Positions 36,375-45,956 are shown, counted from the stretch's first letter. The stretch is 64,000 nt of DNA from Anaerolineaceae bacterium (GCA_002699585.1 PABP01000032.1:138636-202635); one strand, 5' to 3'. The notes: a model not told the origin generated them from the sequence alone. Numbers and translations are program-made.

Positions 36375-36791
36375 TTACGCCCCGCAGACGGGCACAGTGA
36401 ACAGCGGGACAGTCTGTAGCATGATGATGACCCCAAACAAGATGGCGGCCAGGCTGCCGAAAATTGCCATAAAGCGCTGGCGCTCCAAAGCAGCGTACAC
36501 GATGCCCTGGTCAGGGGCAGACTGTCGCTCGATGTCCTGTATCTGGCGCCAGATGCCATAAGACAACATGCCGCTTGCCACCGTTATGAGGAGCAGCGGG
36601 ATGGTCATCAGCAAGATGAGGGCGACAACGCTGTTGATACCCAACAGGGTTTGATCACCCAGGCCGGATAGACAGCCCATCTCACTGATGAACCAGATCA
36701 GAAAGAAGTGGATAACCCAGGTAATGGCACTGCCAATAAAGCCAAACCACAGCCTGAAATAGGAAAAGGTGGGAATATTGGATGGTGTCAC
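36375..36791 (-). CDS. Small membrane protein of the oxidase locus, unrecognised
   Basis: 138 residues with about four hydrophobic segments: residues 12-38, 48-77 and a final stretch around 106-132 that may hold one or two. There is no recognised motif. It sits 9 nt after cox I and 28 nt before the cytochrome c gene. By position it may be a small oxidase subunit or assembly factor; nothing in the sequence proves it. Confidence 0.75.
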   Translation of the reverse strand: MTPSNIPTFSYFRLWFGFIGSAITWVIHFFLIWFISEMGCLSGLGDQTLLGINSVVALILLMTIPLLLITVASGMLSYGIWRQIQDIERQSAPDQGIVYAALERQRFMAIFGSLAAILFGVIIMLQTVPLFTVPVCGA

Positions 36792-36800
36792 AGCAAAATC

Positions 36801-39371
36801 CTAAAGAATATACGGCAGAACAAATAAGACGAACGAGCCGAGGCTGGTCGCGCCCGCTGCCCATAGCGCAAAAATGGCCATCTCCGATACAGACTTATGG
36901 TTACTCGCTCGATACTGGTTCCCACGCCACAGCACCCAGAACAGGGAAATCACGTTGATGAGCAGGCTCGCAGCTTGCAGCACCAGCATGAAGACGGCAA
37001 TCATGATGAAGGCTGAGCCATAGGCATTGGTAGTAGCATCAAAAGGCAGGCTTAAGTAGAAGCGTATTTGTAAGCCCAGCGCGATAGCTGCAACAAGAAC
37101 GCCAGCGCCGAAGAACCCACGCAGTCGAGGAAAACTATCTCGCTCGACAGCTTTTGCGGCCAAATACAAGAAGAGGCCCGATACCCATAACACGATAAGT
37201 CCTAAAATCGGCAGCGTGACATCGGTGATTTCCATGCCTGCTGGTGGGAAGTCATCGAAGTTCAGGCGAATGTACAGGTATGTAAAAATCAGCGTGACAA
37301 AGGCTACAGACAAGGTGAGCAGCGCCAGCAGCATCCCCCCGCGCGACACCCGTCGGCTGCCGGCCATCAGGACAGGTAAGCCTGTCAACGCTTCAATGCG
37401 ATCTTCCGTTTCCGTGCGCTGTTCTTCCGGGGTGTTGGGGCGATAATGCCAACCCACCAGCGAGGCAATACTGCCTACGACAGCCAGCGCAGCCAGCGCA
37501 TACAAATCAAAAATCAGGAAGAAGGAAAAGGCCGTCATAGCAAAACCCAGCATCAGCGGATAGATGGATGGACCCGCCACGCGGAAGATTTCTTTGGGTT
37601 CGCCATCAAAGACGCCCGTGGTTAACTGAGCACGATAGCGATAGGGTCGCTGTTCCAGCACCTCAACGACTTGCTTGGTCTGGCCGGAAACCTCAAACAG
37701 TTCATCTTGATCCCACAGGGGATGGCGACTGCGGACAATCGGCAGCTTGCGGAAACCATACTGCGGCGCGGGCGACGGCGTGCCCCACTCTAGCGTATCG
37801 GCACCCCAGGGGTTGGCTTCCGTGACTTGCGGCCTGAAGATGCTGTAAATGATATTGAAGAAGAACACAGCGAAACCCGCGGCGATGATGAACGCGCCGA
37901 TGGTTGAGATCAGGTTGAGAATGCCCAGCCCGCTACCCGCCTGATAGGTATAAAAACGGCGTGGCATACCCTGCAAACCAGCAACATGCATCGGGAAGAA
38001 AGCCACGTTAAAACCGATAAACACCAGCCAGAAATTGAGTGACCCTAATCGGCTGTTGAGCATACGGCCGTTCCCCATAAATTTGGGTGCCCAGTAATAA
38101 ATGCCAGCTAGCACCGGGAAGATCATGCCGCCAAAGAGCACATAATGCAGATGCGCCACGACGAAGTAGGTATCGTGGACCTGTTGATTGACTGGCACAG
38201 CCGCCAGCATAATCCCGGTGATGCCCCCTAGCACAAATACGAGGAAGAAACCCATTGCAAACAGCATCGGCGGCTTAAGCTGCGGTTTGCCACGCCACAT
38301 GGTCGCGATCCAGGAGAATATCTGGATGCCAGTCGGGATCGCAATCGCCATGCTGACGACGCTGAAAAAGCTGAGCGAAATTTCAGGCAAGCCAGTGGCG
38401 AACATATGGTGTACCCACAGGCCAAAGCTAAGGAACCCTGTCGACACGATTGCCAGTACTACCAGGGGATAACCGACCAAACGCCGACGGGAGAAAACGG
38501 GGATGATGGTCGATAAGATGCCCGCTGGCGGGATAAACTGAATATACACATCGGGATGACCGAATATCCAGAAGATGTGCTGCCATAATAAGGGATCGCC
38601 ACCCCCTGCCGGATTGTAAAAATGCGTACCGATTTTACGGTCAATCTCCAATAACAGACTACCGACCACCAGCGGTGTAAAAGCAAAGAGCATCATGAAT
38701 GCGGTGACCAGCATCGCCCAGGCAAAGATCGGAATCCGATTTAGAGTCATGCCAGGGGCGCGGCATAACAATATCGCTAAGATAATCTCGAATGCACCCG
38801 CGATAGCTGCGATTTCGGCGACATTTAAGCCCAACAGCCAGAAGTCCATACCTCGTCCAGGCGAAAATACAATGCCACTGAGCGGGGGATAGGCGAACCA
38901 CCCTTCTTGAGCAAGGGCATCCATCCCGACGATGTATTCAAAGAAGAAGCCTGAGTAAAAAATAATGCCGCCAAACAAGAACGTCCAGAAGGCGAAGGCC
39001 GTCAGGCGCGGGAACGGTAGCTCGCGTGAACCGAGTATCTGTGGCAGTACCAGGGTGGCGATGCCTTCCAACAACGGAATCACGAACAGGTACATCATCG
39101 TGCTGCCGTGCATGGTGAACAGTTCGTTATAGGTATTGGGGTCGATTAAGGTACTTTCCGGGTTGGCCAGTTGCAACCGCATTAGGAGTGCCATAATCCC
39201 CGCCAGCGCGAAGAACAAAAAGGCAACTGCGATAAAGCGCAAGCCAATCACACTGTTCTGGACGGTAACCAAACGCCCCCAAATACCCTTCGGTATTTGC
39301 CAGACGTCACCGAATTGTTCCTGCGAGATCGTCGTAAATGGCGTAGATGAAGTTTCTTGGTTGGCAGACAC
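36801..39371 (-). CDS. ctaD: Cytochrome c oxidase subunit I with subunit III-like C-terminal region
   Basis: 856 residues. Residues to about 560 are haem-copper oxidase subunit I: haem His in FTMHGSTMMYLF, CuB His in GHPDVY and WVHHMFATG, and HDTYFVVAHLHYVLFGG. The usual GHPEVY reads GHPDVY, an Asp where the D-channel Glu normally sits. From about residue 640 a second membrane region (SRGGMLLALLTLSVAF, YLYIRLNFDDFPPAGM) resembles subunit III but lacks its His-rich motif. The GTG start at 39371 follows a GATAAGG site. It is the proton-pumping core of a caa3-type terminal oxidase. Confidence 0.92.
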   Translation of the reverse strand: MSANQETSSTPFTTISQEQFGDVWQIPKGIWGRLVTVQNSVIGLRFIAVAFLFFALAGIMALLMRLQLANPESTLIDPNTYNELFTMHGSTMMYLFVIPLLEGIATLVLPQILGSRELPFPRLTAFAFWTFLFGGIIFYSGFFFEYIVGMDALAQEGWFAYPPLSGIVFSPGRGMDFWLLGLNVAEIAAIAGAFEIILAILLCRAPGMTLNRIPIFAWAMLVTAFMMLFAFTPLVVGSLLLEIDRKIGTHFYNPAGGGDPLLWQHIFWIFGHPDVYIQFIPPAGILSTIIPVFSRRRLVGYPLVVLAIVSTGFLSFGLWVHHMFATGLPEISLSFFSVVSMAIAIPTGIQIFSWIATMWRGKPQLKPPMLFAMGFFLVFVLGGITGIMLAAVPVNQQVHDTYFVVAHLHYVLFGGMIFPVLAGIYYWAPKFMGNGRMLNSRLGSLNFWLVFIGFNVAFFPMHVAGLQGMPRRFYTYQAGSGLGILNLISTIGAFIIAAGFAVFFFNIIYSIFRPQVTEANPWGADTLEWGTPSPAPQYGFRKLPIVRSRHPLWDQDELFEVSGQTKQVVEVLEQRPYRYRAQLTTGVFDGEPKEIFRVAGPSIYPLMLGFAMTAFSFFLIFDLYALAALAVVGSIASLVGWHYRPNTPEEQRTETEDRIEALTGLPVLMAGSRRVSRGGMLLALLTLSVAFVTLIFTYLYIRLNFDDFPPAGMEITDVTLPILGLIVLWVSGLFLYLAAKAVERDSFPRLRGFFGAGVLVAAIALGLQIRFYLSLPFDATTNAYGSAFIMIAVFMLVLQAASLLINVISLFWVLWRGNQYRASNHKSVSEMAIFALWAAGATSLGSFVLFVLPYIL

Positions 39372-39409
39372 GAAAGCCTTATCTCCCTTTCTTTGAATAT
39401 GGCGATTCT

Positions 39410-41014
39410 TTAACGCAGCGACTGAAGATAATCGAGCAGCGCTTGCAGGTCTTCGCCAGTAAGTTGTTGGTTGGGCATCTCACTACCGGGCTTGATAGAC
39501 TGCGGGTTGGTGATCCATCCGCCCAGGTGCCCGCGCGTATTGGGCAAGATGCCTGCCGCGATGGTGCGGCGGCTGGCCAGGTGCGTGAGGTCGGGACCAA
39601 CACCGCCAGGTGCGGCACCGAGGCCACGTATCGCGTGGCAGCCCCCACAGCCCGTGGCGACGAACACATCCTGACCGTTGGCAAGCGCGTCGTTCTCCGG
39701 CGCAGGTGCATCTTGCTGCTGCTGTGTGACCCACTGCTCAAATTCATCCGGCGCAAGGGCAACGACAAGAAACTGCATATTGGCATGCTGCGTCCCACAA
39801 AATTCAGCACACTTACCACGATAAACTCCCGGTTCATCGGCCTGTATCCACAGGCTGTTTTCAGCACCCGGAACGACATCCATCTTGCCGCTCAGTTCCG
39901 GGACCCAAAAGCTATGGATCACATTGTCTGAGCGCAGTTCAATGCGGACAGGCTCCCCGGCAGGAATCTGGATTTCGTTGGCGGTGACGATGTCATGTTC
40001 TGGATAGCGCACATCCCACCACCACTGTTCGCCATGGACTTCAATCGTCAGGTTTGTCTCGCGTGCGGAAGGTGCCGTGATGTTGATAACGAAGAGCGTC
40101 AGGGCCAGGACGATCACCAATATGCCTGTCGGCATGGCGACACTGTTCAAAAGCACATAGCGCATCGTAGTCGGGGAATCTTCCCGCTCCTGCAACGGGT
40201 CTTCGGGCGCATCGCGTTTATTACGAACAAAGACGGTATACAGCACCAAACCAATAATGTAGGCATAAACCGGAATGCCAATAAGCAACAAAATCCAGAA
40301 CAGGTTGCTGGACGCTTCGGCAATCTCGCCCTGTGGGTTGAGGGCAGACACTTCGTAGTCCATCAATGATGGGGATATGGGCGTCATATCGCTGGATACA
40401 CCAGCGGCGGCAGCGCCCTGCTCCGTTGCAGTCGCCTCTGACGGTGATGCTGTAGCCGAGGTGGCTGTCGTATCCGCGCCCGCTCCTGTATCAGCCGAAG
40501 TTGTCGTACTAGAGGTAGCGTCAGACCCCGGCTCAGGCGTGGTTGTAGGATCAGGCATAGCCGTTTCATCGGTCGTCCGCGGAACGTTTACATCTTCAAC
40601 CGCACTGGCTGATGTGACCTCAGGCCGGGGTACTGGACGATCATTCACCTGGCTGAGCGAGGTTGGCTCGGTCGGGATGACCACATCCTGTACGTTGCTG
40701 AGCGACGTGGGCGTGACAGGTATAAACTGATCCCATACGTTGCTAAGTGACGTCGGCTGCCATGTAGGCACATGGCGGTTGATGACGTTGCTTAACGATG
40801 TGGGTACGCCGGGGATCGCTTCTTCGATTTCACTTCCCAGGCTTGTACTCTGTGTCGCTGTTGGCACAGGACGATCTGTGACGTTACTCATAGACGTTGG
40901 CGTTGATGCTATTGGTATGACATCATCTGCGCCGTCATTTTGCGCGCCTATCCCTACCGCCGTTGTCAACAGCAGAAGCAGGCTAGCAACAATGAGAATG
41001 CGTTTTTGTGGCAT
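39410..41014 (-). CDS. ctaC: Cytochrome c oxidase subunit II with haem c domain and N-terminal repeats
   Basis: 534 residues. After a signal peptide (residues 1-24), seven imperfect copies of a PTSLSNVxDxxxP unit fill residues 38-144, followed by a Thr/Ala-rich stretch to about 205. Two membrane helices lie at about 238-262 and 293-312. The cupredoxin domain has the CuA ligands HSFW, CAEFCGTQH and Met413. A cytochrome c domain follows, with haem motif CGGCH (456-460) and axial Met in SEMPNQQ. This is the caa3 type. The long extracytoplasmic repeat region before the first membrane helix is not usual in this family. Confidence 0.93.
   Translation of the reverse strand: MPQKRILIVASLLLLLTTAVGIGAQNDGADDVIPIASTPTSMSNVTDRPVPTATQSTSLGSEIEEAIPGVPTSLSNVINRHVPTWQPTSLSNVWDQFIPVTPTSLSNVQDVVIPTEPTSLSQVNDRPVPRPEVTSASAVEDVNVPRTTDETAMPDPTTTPEPGSDATSSTTTSADTGAGADTTATSATASPSEATATEQGAAAAGVSSDMTPISPSLMDYEVSALNPQGEIAEASSNLFWILLLIGIPVYAYIIGLVLYTVFVRNKRDAPEDPLQEREDSPTTMRYVLLNSVAMPTGILVIVLALTLFVINITAPSARETNLTIEVHGEQWWWDVRYPEHDIVTANEIQIPAGEPVRIELRSDNVIHSFWVPELSGKMDVVPGAENSLWIQADEPGVYRGKCAEFCGTQHANMQFLVVALAPDEFEQWVTQQQQDAPAPENDALANGQDVFVATGCGGCHAIRGLGAAPGGVGPDLTHLASRRTIAAGILPNTRGHLGGWITNPQSIKPGSEMPNQQLTGEDLQALLDYLQSLR
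40583..40903 (-). repeat. Seven in-frame repeats encoding PTSLSNV-type units
   Basis: Coding repeats within ctaC. The clearest units read TPTSMSNVTDRPVP, VPTSLSNVINRHVP, QPTSLSNVWDQFIP, TPTSLSNVQDVVIP and EPTSLSQVNDRPVP, spaced 15-18 residues; two more are degenerate. The DNA copies differ at many codon positions, so the repeat is kept at protein level rather than freshly amplified. Confidence 0.9.
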
Positions 41015-41041
41015 CGCTCCTCCTTTAGGTCACGAGTGACT

Positions 41042-41080
41042 TTCCGAAGACACCCGCTGAAACAACGAGCATCTTCGGAA
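41042..41080 (-). promoter_or_regulatory. Inverted repeat between quinoprotein and ctaC
   Basis: TTCCGAAGA and TCTTCGGAA are exact complements 21 nt apart, in the 80-nt gap after the quinoprotein stop. There is no T-run, so it may stabilise or process the mRNA rather than terminate it. Confidence 0.5.
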
Positions 41081-41093
41081 TCTGGCTCTGAAC

Positions 41094-43385
41094 TTAGTGA
41101 TTGCTGAGGAATGCGATGATGTCAGCAACGTCTTGCACGGTGAGCGCCTGACCATAATCGTCCGGCATCGTGCCCGATGTGTAGCCCTGCACCACGTAGG
41201 CATCGGGCCTGACGATACTTTCTACGGCATAGTGCACAGCACTATCGTCAGATAGCGAGTCCTGGGAAAGACGTTCTGACTCAATGCGGGACCAGATGCC
41301 GTCGAGCTGCGGGCCATTTGTCCCACCGACGTGGCAACTTGCGCAATTGACTGTTTCGCCAAGGCCCGTTTCGGCAGAACCGTTATAGATAGCATCGCCA
41401 TTGCTGGCATCGCCTTCAAGTTCGTTTACCGCGGCGACAAGCTGCTCCACGTTCCGTCCAGCCGGGTCGTCAGGTGCCAACGAAGCAGAACCTTCACCGT
41501 CACTACTGCCTTCGGCTTCGCTGCCCTGGGTTGGGGTTACGTCTGCGCCTTGCGTAGGCGTTGCATCTGAAGGTGTCGCATCTAATGAAGTCGGCTGTGG
41601 TGTGGATGTCGCTTCACCAGAAGGTGTCGCTTCACCAGATAGGGTGGGCGTCATGTCACCTTCTGCTGGTGTGGCTGTGGGCGACATTTCTGTAGCGGAT
41701 GTACCCTCATCACCACCGGGGGTTGGTGTGGCTTCGGTTGCTTCATCGGTTGATGGCGGCGGAAGCGTTGCGGTTGTTTCTGCGCTGCCACTCGCACCGA
41801 GCCGCAAAGCGATCAGCACCGGATTTTGGCCTGCACCCGCCGGCCAGACGATAGTATCTCCCGCAACAGCCGGCCATGCATTGATCCCAACCGGAGCCTC
41901 ATAACGCCAGACGACATCACCACTGAAGCGATCCAGCGCGTAAATCACCCCGTCATAGGTCGCTGTAAAGACCAGGTCATTGACAATGGTCACGCCAGCA
42001 TAGTTATCGACGCCGAACTCAGTACTCCAGTAGATTTCACCTGTGGCAGCATCAATAGCGACCACTTCACTGGTTCCGGTACCGTACTCCTGTGTAGTGA
42101 TGTTATTCAGCGCTTCCGTGCCCGTTGTTGCACCGTGGCTCGTTGCTTCATGTTCGGACCACAAATTCAGGACAGGGGCATAAATCACACCATCAACATA
42201 GGCCATTGGCGTTTCCACGCCACCGAGCGTCCCTGGGTAGACACGGACCGTTTCGCCAATGGGCAGCTCGTCGAGGTCATCGTTCATGTGGATGCCAACT
42301 TCTCGCCGCCATAACAATCGACCATCATCACGGCGCATGCCATAGATCACGCCGACTTTGCCGGAGCCAATCACGATGTCTTCCTCGGCATTGTTGACAA
42401 GGACCGATGCCAGAATGGGTGAAATCTGTAAATCGAGGTCGAACAGGTCGTCCGGGTTGAGGTAGTTGTACCATTCGAGGTCGCCATCCGCGTTCAGCGA
42501 GATGACCGAATTAGCATACAGGTTCGGTTCCGGGCGGCTGCTGGCATTCGGGAAATCGGCTGTACCCGGGAAAGGTGCAGGATTACCCGTACCCCAGAAG
42601 GTCATACCCGTATTGGTGTCAATTGCTGGCGAGAACCAGACACCGCCGCCACTGTTGATCTCTTCATTGCCCCAGAAGCCATCTGTAACCGTCTGGAACT
42701 GCCACAAGGTTTCTCCGTCTTCGGCGTCCAGAGCATAGATCACGCCGCTAGTTCCCCCGGCATAACCGCGATATGAGCGATTGCCTTCCCCACCGACGCC
42801 AGCCTGCGTGGTGATATAGACCTTGTTGTCATAGACATAGGGTTGGATTGCGCCAGTTGGCTTGCCTTCCGTACTGACTGACCAGACCTCTTCGCCATTC
42901 TCAATATCGAGGGCGGCAAAGGTATCTACCCCGCTGGCGATATATACACGGCCATAACCAATGGCGGGGCCATTTGGCCCAACGACCTGATTATCATATA
43001 GCTTTTGCCAGACAAGGCTGCCATCGCCCAGGTTGACGGCAAATACGTTGCTCGCCAAATCCTGGAAGTAAACCGTATCATTGGCGATCAATGGCGCAGA
43101 AGCCGCCGCCCCAAATTGTCCAGCTCCGGGTATGGGCATGGCCCATGCGACGCCCAATTCATCCACATTTTCCGTACTGATGGTGGATTGCGCCGCGGTA
43201 CGGGTATTGCGGTAATTCTGGTTGGCCATCGGCCACTGATTTGTGTTTTCAGCGACTTCTGGCGGTATACGACTATCAGCATCCTGACCGATAGTGGTCC
43301 ACACAGGCACAACAGCCAGTGCCACAACCAAAAATGTCATGGTTCGTATGACGTTTTTACGATTTAATGATCGAGTCGATATCAT
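41094..43385 (-). CDS. Quinoprotein-type propeller protein fused to cytochrome c
   Basis: 763 residues. Signal peptide to about residue 34. An eight-bladed PQQ-enzyme-like propeller (WPMANQNYRNTRTA, AGGTSGVIYALDAEDGETLWQF, GEIYWSTEFG, TYDGVIYALDRFSGDVVWRYE) is followed by a long Thr/Pro/Ser linker (about 540-650) and a cytochrome c domain with haem motif CASCH. This is the layout of quinohaemoprotein alcohol dehydrogenases, but whether PQQ is bound cannot be told. Its ATG overlaps the AI-2E permease stop by ATGA, and ctaC follows, so it probably delivers electrons to the caa3 oxidase. Confidence 0.85.
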   Translation of the reverse strand: MISTRSLNRKNVIRTMTFLVVALAVVPVWTTIGQDADSRIPPEVAENTNQWPMANQNYRNTRTAAQSTISTENVDELGVAWAMPIPGAGQFGAAASAPLIANDTVYFQDLASNVFAVNLGDGSLVWQKLYDNQVVGPNGPAIGYGRVYIASGVDTFAALDIENGEEVWSVSTEGKPTGAIQPYVYDNKVYITTQAGVGGEGNRSYRGYAGGTSGVIYALDAEDGETLWQFQTVTDGFWGNEEINSGGGVWFSPAIDTNTGMTFWGTGNPAPFPGTADFPNASSRPEPNLYANSVISLNADGDLEWYNYLNPDDLFDLDLQISPILASVLVNNAEEDIVIGSGKVGVIYGMRRDDGRLLWRREVGIHMNDDLDELPIGETVRVYPGTLGGVETPMAYVDGVIYAPVLNLWSEHEATSHGATTGTEALNNITTQEYGTGTSEVVAIDAATGEIYWSTEFGVDNYAGVTIVNDLVFTATYDGVIYALDRFSGDVVWRYEAPVGINAWPAVAGDTIVWPAGAGQNPVLIALRLGASGSAETTATLPPPSTDEATEATPTPGGDEGTSATEMSPTATPAEGDMTPTLSGEATPSGEATSTPQPTSLDATPSDATPTQGADVTPTQGSEAEGSSDGEGSASLAPDDPAGRNVEQLVAAVNELEGDASNGDAIYNGSAETGLGETVNCASCHVGGTNGPQLDGIWSRIESERLSQDSLSDDSAVHYAVESIVRPDAYVVQGYTSGTMPDDYGQALTVQDVADIIAFLSNH

Positions 43386-44644
43386 GATCCATCCTCGTTC
43401 GTATAGACTTGACTATCTTGTATCTTTTCGTCGAAAGGCAGGACTTCGGACACGTCATCGGCATCTTCAGACACCAGATCGACATCAGCCGATGCACCTG
43501 TTTGCTGTCGAATGCGCGGCACAATCTCTCGCATGAAGATAATTTGCAAAACGGCAACGACCGGCACGGCAATGAGAGCACCCATCACACCCATCATCAA
43601 ACCCCCAACGATGATGACGATGGGGATCAAGAAGCGTGGGACCTTAAGCTGGCTTTCAAACACAAGTGGAGAAATCACATTCCCTTGTACCTGCTGTACA
43701 ATCAGGATGTACACCACTGTGATCCCCAGGGTTGGCAATGATTGGAGAGCGGCCACCAGCAAAATCGGCACGGCAGCAATTAACGAACCAATCGTCGGGA
43801 GGGCTTCTAACAGGCCAGCAAGCACGCCCAATAAAGGCGCATAGGGCAACCCAATCAGCATGAGGCCGACGGTTGTCATGACGCTCACCAACACCATATT
43901 GAAGAGCACAGCGTGGACATAAGCCCCCATCACTGCAATTACTTCGGAACCTACATTCTCAGCATGTTGTCGATTGTGTTGCGCAAAAAGTGACAGGTAG
44001 AACGCTTTGACGCGCGGCGCAGCCGCCAGTGCGAAGAGCGACAAAATCCATACCAACACGATGTTGAATAAAGCATTTACAACCGAGACAGGTACACTGA
44101 TCACGTTCCGACCAATTTGTGCGATTTCCGTAGCAAATTGGTCAAGTATGGAGGAGATAGTCTGGTTTTCACCCAGTTGTTGATTCACCGTATCCTGGAT
44201 GGTATCTACATAAGAAGGTATCTGGTCAATGAATGCCTCTAGCTGCGCCGGAAGGGGAAGGATAAATGCAGTCACCAGGAGAATGATGACCGCAGTAAGT
44301 AGAAGCCCTGTAGCCAGTACCGCAGCTTGACGCGGAATGTAGGATGAAAGGCGTTTAACCACAGGTGCTAGGGCTGCAGCGACGCTAACTGCAACGAAGA
44401 GCAACGCAAAAGGTTGCGCCATAAAAGGCACGAGTTGGATAAATCCGAGTCCGATGATAATGGCCGCAGCAAAAACACCAATGGCTTTCCACCATGTCAC
44501 AGACCATGCCCCTACGGGTACATTGCAGTCATGATCCGTAATTGTGGCCTCCCCTCTTTTCTGTGGCTTTTGCGTACGGCTTCGTGTCTTTTGTTGGACC
44601 TTTAATTGCGCTTCACATCGGACGAATAAATTCCATATATACAA
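43382..44644 (-). CDS. AI-2E family membrane protein (PerM/TqsA type)
   Basis: Up to 420 residues with about eight hydrophobic segments typical of the family: IPRQAAVLATGLLL, LPAQLEAFIDQIPSYVDTIQD, LIGLPYAPLLGVLAGLLEALPTIGS and VYILIVQQVQGNVISPLVF. Members export small molecules or act as ion antiporters. The start is unsure: TTG 44644 gives an untypical basic tail, while GTG 44500 (AGGGG 8 nt upstream) begins right before the first membrane helix. First gene of the respiratory transcription unit; its role there is unknown. Confidence 0.85.
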   Translation of the reverse strand: MYIWNLFVRCEAQLKVQQKTRSRTQKPQKRGEATITDHDCNVPVGAWSVTWWKAIGVFAAAIIIGLGFIQLVPFMAQPFALLFVAVSVAAALAPVVKRLSSYIPRQAAVLATGLLLTAVIILLVTAFILPLPAQLEAFIDQIPSYVDTIQDTVNQQLGENQTISSILDQFATEIAQIGRNVISVPVSVVNALFNIVLVWILSLFALAAAPRVKAFYLSLFAQHNRQHAENVGSEVIAVMGAYVHAVLFNMVLVSVMTTVGLMLIGLPYAPLLGVLAGLLEALPTIGSLIAAVPILLVAALQSLPTLGITVVYILIVQQVQGNVISPLVFESQLKVPRFLIPIVIIVGGLMMGVMGALIAVPVVAVLQIIFMREIVPRIRQQTGASADVDLVSEDADDVSEVLPFDEKIQDSQVYTNEDGS

Positions 44645-45134
44645 TCATGAGGCAAGCTGGGGTGGATTGCATGGACTAACTGACTGAACTCTATCGGTCA
44701 TATGGGCTATTGCGACTTACCCATTAGCAGGACCTCACCGATTTATCCTTCCCACTCAAGCAACATATAAGGCCTGCATTAGACAGAGCCTCTTAATACC
44801 AGCGTATAAACGACAGTACTAGCCAAATTAATAGATTAGGCGTTTAGTACATGTTCACCCTTTGCCCGACGCTTGATGTTTTATCGCTTGGTATGCTCCC
44901 GTGGATGGCGTGTTTAAGAATTACATCTCAGGAGTACCTCTGAAGGATGCCTCACACACGAGACATGCAATGCAAAATATGTAGCAGAGAATGCTTGTGG
45001 ATAAACAACAATTGGCCTATCGACCTATTCACTTTTCGTCTGATAGGTCATGGCTGTGATAGTTGCCTAAGGTAGGATGATCCGTACATAAATAAAGTTA
45101 TGACAATAAGATGTTTTGAAACTGGAGCTATGAG
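44645..45134. other. Intergenic region, 490 bp
   Basis: Divergent region between the AI-2E gene and the Mn-catalase gene. No coding stretch or RNA gene was recognised. GACCTAT (45022-45028) and ATAGGTC (45043-45049) form a 7-bp inverted repeat about 90 bp before the catalase start that may be an operator. GGAG 7 nt before the ATG is the catalase ribosome site. Confidence 0.4.
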
Positions 45135-45737
45135 ATGTTTTACACGGATGCAAAAGTGCAGTTTGATGTTCGAGTGGAAAAACCAAACGCCCTATTCGCC
45201 AAGCGACTTCAGCAGGCCATTGGTGGGACAGAAGGCGAAATACGTGTTTGTATGCAGTATATGTTTCAGGCTTGGGCGATGACAAAAAAGTCGAACAAGT
45301 ATCGCAGCCTTTTGCTTTATACTGCTGCGGAAGAACTCAGTCATATAGAAATGCTGGCGACTGCTGTGGCCAAAAATCTAAGCAATGCGCCGGTTGATTT
45401 GCAGGAAGACGCTGCTTATCGCAATCCTATGGTCAAATCGATTCTGGATGGGCTTAAGCCCCGGCAAGCTTTTGATGATTGTTTACATGCGATGCCGATG
45501 AACAGTCAGGGCGCAGCCTGGTCAAGTGAATGCATCGTTGTAAGTGGCGATCTCATAGGCGATATGTATGCCAATCTGATGGCTGAAGTAACAGGGATTG
45601 CCCTGGCCAAACGACTTTATCAGCAGACGAACGATCGGGGTATGCAGCACATGCTCAAACATATCATTGAACGTGACAAGCTGCATCAGAAGCAATGGCT
45701 GACCGTACTGGCGGAACTCGGTGAGCTGACTGTCTAG
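45135..45737 (+). CDS. Manganese catalase, short form
   Basis: 200 residues. The di-manganese ligands are all found: Glu35 (GTEGEIRV), Glu67 and His70 (AAEELSHIEMLA), Glu151 (NLMAEVTG) and His184 (ERDKLHQKQW). It ends about 10 residues after the last ligand helix, whereas typical Mn-catalases continue for 60-100 residues with a C-terminal extension that helps subunit contact. It decomposes hydrogen peroxide in the cytoplasm. A DUF4132-like remnant lies 18 nt downstream. Confidence 0.92.
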   Translation: MFYTDAKVQFDVRVEKPNALFAKRLQQAIGGTEGEIRVCMQYMFQAWAMTKKSNKYRSLLLYTAAEELSHIEMLATAVAKNLSNAPVDLQEDAAYRNPMVKSILDGLKPRQAFDDCLHAMPMNSQGAAWSSECIVVSGDLIGDMYANLMAEVTGIALAKRLYQQTNDRGMQHMLKHIIERDKLHQKQWLTVLAELGELTV

Positions 45738-45755
45738 CGAGTCATCTTCAGAGAG

Positions 45756-45956
45756 TTGGGCAAATGGAAGCCACTGTCGCTTGAAGAGATTCCCCCCATT
45801 GTCTTCTCAGAAGTCATGCGCGATATGGACCTGGTGGTTAGTATTGCTCATCGTGGAAGCGTTGACCCGGAAGCGACGGCATCGACAGTGGAAATGCGGA
45901 CAGCACTTCTTCGTGAGACGTGCAAGCTTCTGAAGGTACAAGTGGTAAGGGTGTGA
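45756..45956 (+). pseudogene. C-terminal remnant of a DUF4132-type protein
   Basis: 66 codons reading KWKPLSLEEIPPIVFSEVMR and then DLVVSIAHRG, with VDPEATASTVEMRTALLRET after it. I recognise this as a block from the C-terminal part of large DUF4132 (MolR-related) proteins. Nothing before or after it resembles the rest of that family, and a stop follows immediately. It is therefore a fossil, not a gene. Recognition is from memory of the family and not from a search. Confidence 0.6.

Noticed and set aside
40583-40903. Possible CRISPR array because of regular repeats
   Set aside because: The units are in-frame coding repeats with diverged DNA and spacing of 45-54 bp, and no cas genes are present.
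40377-41039. Two plus-strand frames opposite cox II with repeated SDVG/TSLxxDVG-like units
   Set aside because: They are the antisense of the PTSLSNV repeats and the Thr/Ala-rich region of cox II, which has clear functional domains.
41401-41904. Plus-strand frame of 167 codons opposite the quinoprotein
   Set aside because: Antisense of its Thr/Pro linker; no ribosome site and no domain.
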